Assembly: GCA_028023455.1 (NCBI GenBank)
Contig: JAQFVV010012402.1
Span: 10,830,292-10,894,291, forward strand
DNA length: 64,000 bases
Origin: Epiperipatus broadwayi
Taxonomy: Eukaryota; Onychophora; Udeonychophora; Euonychophora; Peripatidae
Direction: 5' to 3'
Below the pieces are notes generated by a model, which saw only the letters and a program-made list of their open reading frames with translations, was not told the DNA's origin and made no database searches. The position numbers and the translations under genes are program-made. Below are positions 61,607 to 64,000 of this stretch, piece after piece (within the stretch, counting starts at the first letter, position 1; each line of letters opens with the position of its first letter).

Positions 61607-62284
61607 GGTATGTTTTATTTCTAAAATGTCAGAAAACTAACTATTTTTTTTATTAAATCTTTTCTTTTATACCTTTATTTATAATAATGGGATTGTGTTC
61701 TACATGCAAACACATGACTATCCTTTGATTACATCACAGATTATTCTAACTTCAATTTTTTTTTCTACCTTTTATATTTTTTATCTTTCTTACTTCTTTT
61801 TTAGAGTTAGAATGGCTAAACCTGAGTTTTGGGTGAGATATCATCTCCATACATAGACAGAGGAAGTTGTTTCTCGTCAGTAATCAACATTTCGTTATTC
61901 AATCCTGCATATATTCATCTAATTTGTATTCTTTTTAATTTTCAAGTTTTTACTCATTAATGCAAAATCTAAAAATGTGGGGTTTTTTTTCTCTGAGAGC
62001 GGTTGTATTTTTATTCCGTTCAAACAATTCATACATCGTGTTATCTAAATATTTTATTACATTAAATAATGATTTCTGTTAATTTTTTTTTTTATCTTTT
62101 AGACTTCATACGTGAAAACTATTCTGTTAACTGTTGTTAACGAACAGACAAACATTTTCTTCTTCGAGTTTTTAGCAAAGATTAGTCACGTTTATAAAAT
62201 CAGCATTCTAGTTAACTCGTTATTTTTAAATATCACCTCAATTTATGAATAAAAATAATTCCATATTAAAGGTGTTTTTTTATA
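61607..62284. other. AT-rich non-coding stretch
   Basis: Nothing recognised; T-rich runs and a few isolated CG dinucleotides near 62100-62220. Confidence 0.45.
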
Positions 62285-62360
62285 TGTCAAAGCATTGACC
62301 GGAACGCGAACCCGGACCGTCTGCTTGGAAGGCAGTTATGCTGACCGCTAGGCCACCAAG
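62285..62360 (-). repeat. tRNA-Gly(UCC)-like SINE or tRNA pseudogene
   Basis: The minus strand reads TTGGTGGCCTAGCGGTCAGC (acceptor 3' half and A box), then CTGCCTTCCAAGCAG, a clean anticodon arm with anticodon TCC, then the B box GGGTTCGCGTTCCGG. The T arm pairs well; the acceptor stem is mismatched. The 3' side continues CAATGCTTTGACA then an A-rich tail, as in the other two family members. This is the best preserved of the three and shows the parent tRNA. Confidence 0.65.
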
Positions 62361-63687
62361 AAAAAACAACAAGCATTTAAAAATCAGATTACTGTATATT
62401 ATTAAACACATGGTTTAAAGTCTAGATCAGAAGCATTACTCAAAGAAATATATATTCAATATTACTGTATTACATAATATTTCAAACAAATTCAATATTG
62501 ATATAACTTTTTTATATAAAAATTGACAATATTAAAATCTTTTTATCATTTTAAAATTTTACACACAACTTTATTAATGTTAAAACATATTAGAAAATCT
62601 CAAGTGTATTTAATATTTTATTTTTAACCTATTATACATTGTTCGAACAAGAGTTAATTAAATTTTTATAGATCCAGGGAAATTTTAAAATTGTAAATCT
62701 AGAAATCTATTGAAAAACAACGCCTGGTGGGGAAAATGAATATTATATTTTATTTTTATTAAAATTTATAAAGTCATTAAAAGTTTGTGATAAATTATTA
62801 AATGCAGGCATTTTACTTGTTAACAATATAAAAATTTAACTTTAAAAAAAATAATTAAATTAATATTGTCTGATATGTTTTATTTTAATTATATAAATGT
62901 TTTAAAAATAAAATAAAGTTTGATTAAAAAAATTAATGTTTTAAATTGTAATAATAGTTCTTTTTTTCTAAATTTTAATTTTTAAAAAATAAATCGTTAA
63001 AAGTTTGTATATATATTCTGTAATAAATATCATTATGGTATATTAAAATAGCAAAATAGGTCTTTCATTACTTTTCAAGATACTTACATATAAGTCCAGC
63101 GGTGAGATTTCACATACGTATTAATCCGACAATATTTATATGGAAAGATAAAAATGATGACTTATAATATTATTTACTGGAAATGATACAATCATCTACT
63201 AACACGCATTTACGTTTGTTGTGAGAAATTATCTTTCACCATCTAAAGTTATACAGATTTTTTATTTTGAAAAATGACCACCTATAACTTTTTTTAGTGT
63301 AAATGACGGAACACCACCATTGCATGTCCGAACAGTGAACATAAAACTTTGATATTATTGCCATAAAACTAGCAGCAAAATCAACATTTTGACTAATATT
63401 TTTTTTTTATTAATATTCACTTACAAAATTAATTCATTTCATTTTTAGAAGATTGTAAATGTAATCTGGTCTTTATATACATATTTATTTATGCGGGTGA
63501 CTTTCATCTCAGCCGGATTAATACTAAGTATCCTTTTCAAAAATGAATTGTCAATGCTGGAGATATATATTTGAATCTATAATATAGAATATTAAACAGC
63601 AATTCATTTTATCACTCTCTCTAGTTACATCTTTTGTAAAGACAAGCAATCATTGAACTCTAGAATGTAGTACTAATTATTCTAGCA
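62361..63687. other. AT-rich non-coding stretch
   Basis: Nothing recognised. Confidence 0.45.
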
Positions 63688-63722
63688 TTATTTGTGGCTT
63701 TTGCCCTTCATTAGTGAGGATT
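63688..63722 (-). other. Heavily degenerate relative of the hammerhead repeats
   Basis: The minus strand shows TCCTCA-CTAATGA-AGGGC-AAAAGCC and then no GAAAC or GTC. The left half resembles the fold-back ribozymes with G5 changed to A. Not functional. Confidence 0.35.
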
Positions 63723-63913
63723 ATTGGAATTCACATACACATGAAGAAATTATCTGTACATTTATTGTGCTAGCCAAGCTAATAACTGAAAGTTTCAAAC
63801 AGCTCATGAATTTGAACTCAAAACAAATTGCTTGAATAACTATATGGTTCTGACATTTAGTGAGCAAAAAGACATATTTTTGTATTCTTAATTATATACT
63901 ATTTTTTTCCTCA

Positions 63914-64000
63914 TGTGTCATAGCATCATCTGGAAAGCAAACCCACTAACCCAAGACAACTGCTTGTAAAGCAGCTGTTGCTGACCTCTTTTCCACCAAT
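63914..64000 (-). repeat. tRNA-derived SINE-like copy, touching the window end
   Basis: Minus strand: ATTGGTGGAAAAGAGGTCAGC, anticodon arm CTGC-TTTACAA-GCAG (anticodon would be TAC), B-box remnant GGGTTTGCTTTCC, and the family tail GATGATGCTATGACACATGA. The same family as 16534 and 62285. The first bases may lie beyond the window. Confidence 0.6.

Overview
This is an AT-rich stretch of animal nuclear DNA, by eye roughly three quarters A+T. I recognise no intact single-copy host gene. The mix of elements points to an invertebrate metazoan: Penelope-like elements with GIY-YIG nuclease, RTE and Tx1/L1-like LINEs, tRNA-derived SINE-like copies, TA microsatellites and many fold-back elements. Arachnid, hydrozoan, flatworm and mollusc would all fit, and I cannot place it further. 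Nearly all readable protein sequence belongs to decayed retroelements; most other open frames look like chance.

Layout. 1-3.3 kb: two fold-back elements and a small CCAAT-box cluster. 3.3-4.9 kb: two copies of a Penelope-like element joined head to head, each ending in a hammerhead ribozyme (HHR) motif. 6.8-8.3 kb: a decayed LINE. 8.4-9.9 kb: fold-back elements, one with HHR motifs in both arms. 11.8-16.0 kb: a decayed Tx1/L1-like LINE on the minus strand. 16.5 kb: a tRNA-like SINE. 19.4-20.3 kb: the C-terminal end of another LINE. 21.5-22.2 kb: an RTE remnant. 22.65-22.96 kb: a young terminal-inverted-repeat element with an HHR-like core. 23.0-24.1 kb: a CpG-retaining, G/T-skewed segment. 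28.0 kb: a 5'-truncated RTE insertion with target-site duplication. 29-34.7 kb: tandem repeats and palindromes. 41.8 and 47.6 kb: two more HHR fold-back copies. 48.4-57.9 kb: four copies of a 2.1 kb element in mixed orientation. 58.0-60.2 kb: an RTE endonuclease-RT remnant. 60.6-64 kb: a fold-back copy that has lost its ribozyme, and two tRNA-like SINE copies.

How the parts relate. The RTE, Tx1-like and Penelope-like copies are candidate sources of reverse transcriptase for the small non-coding repeats. The most notable theme is repeated use of compact type I HHR motifs with a tiny palindromic helix III (ACGT, ACTAGT or ACCGGT). They occur in the Penelope-like element, where the core contains the ORF stop codon, and in a short fold-back family resembling the retrozymes described in animals. 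One fold-back copy has a deletion breakpoint exactly at the predicted cleavage bond. All family calls come from reading motifs; no database search or folding program was run.
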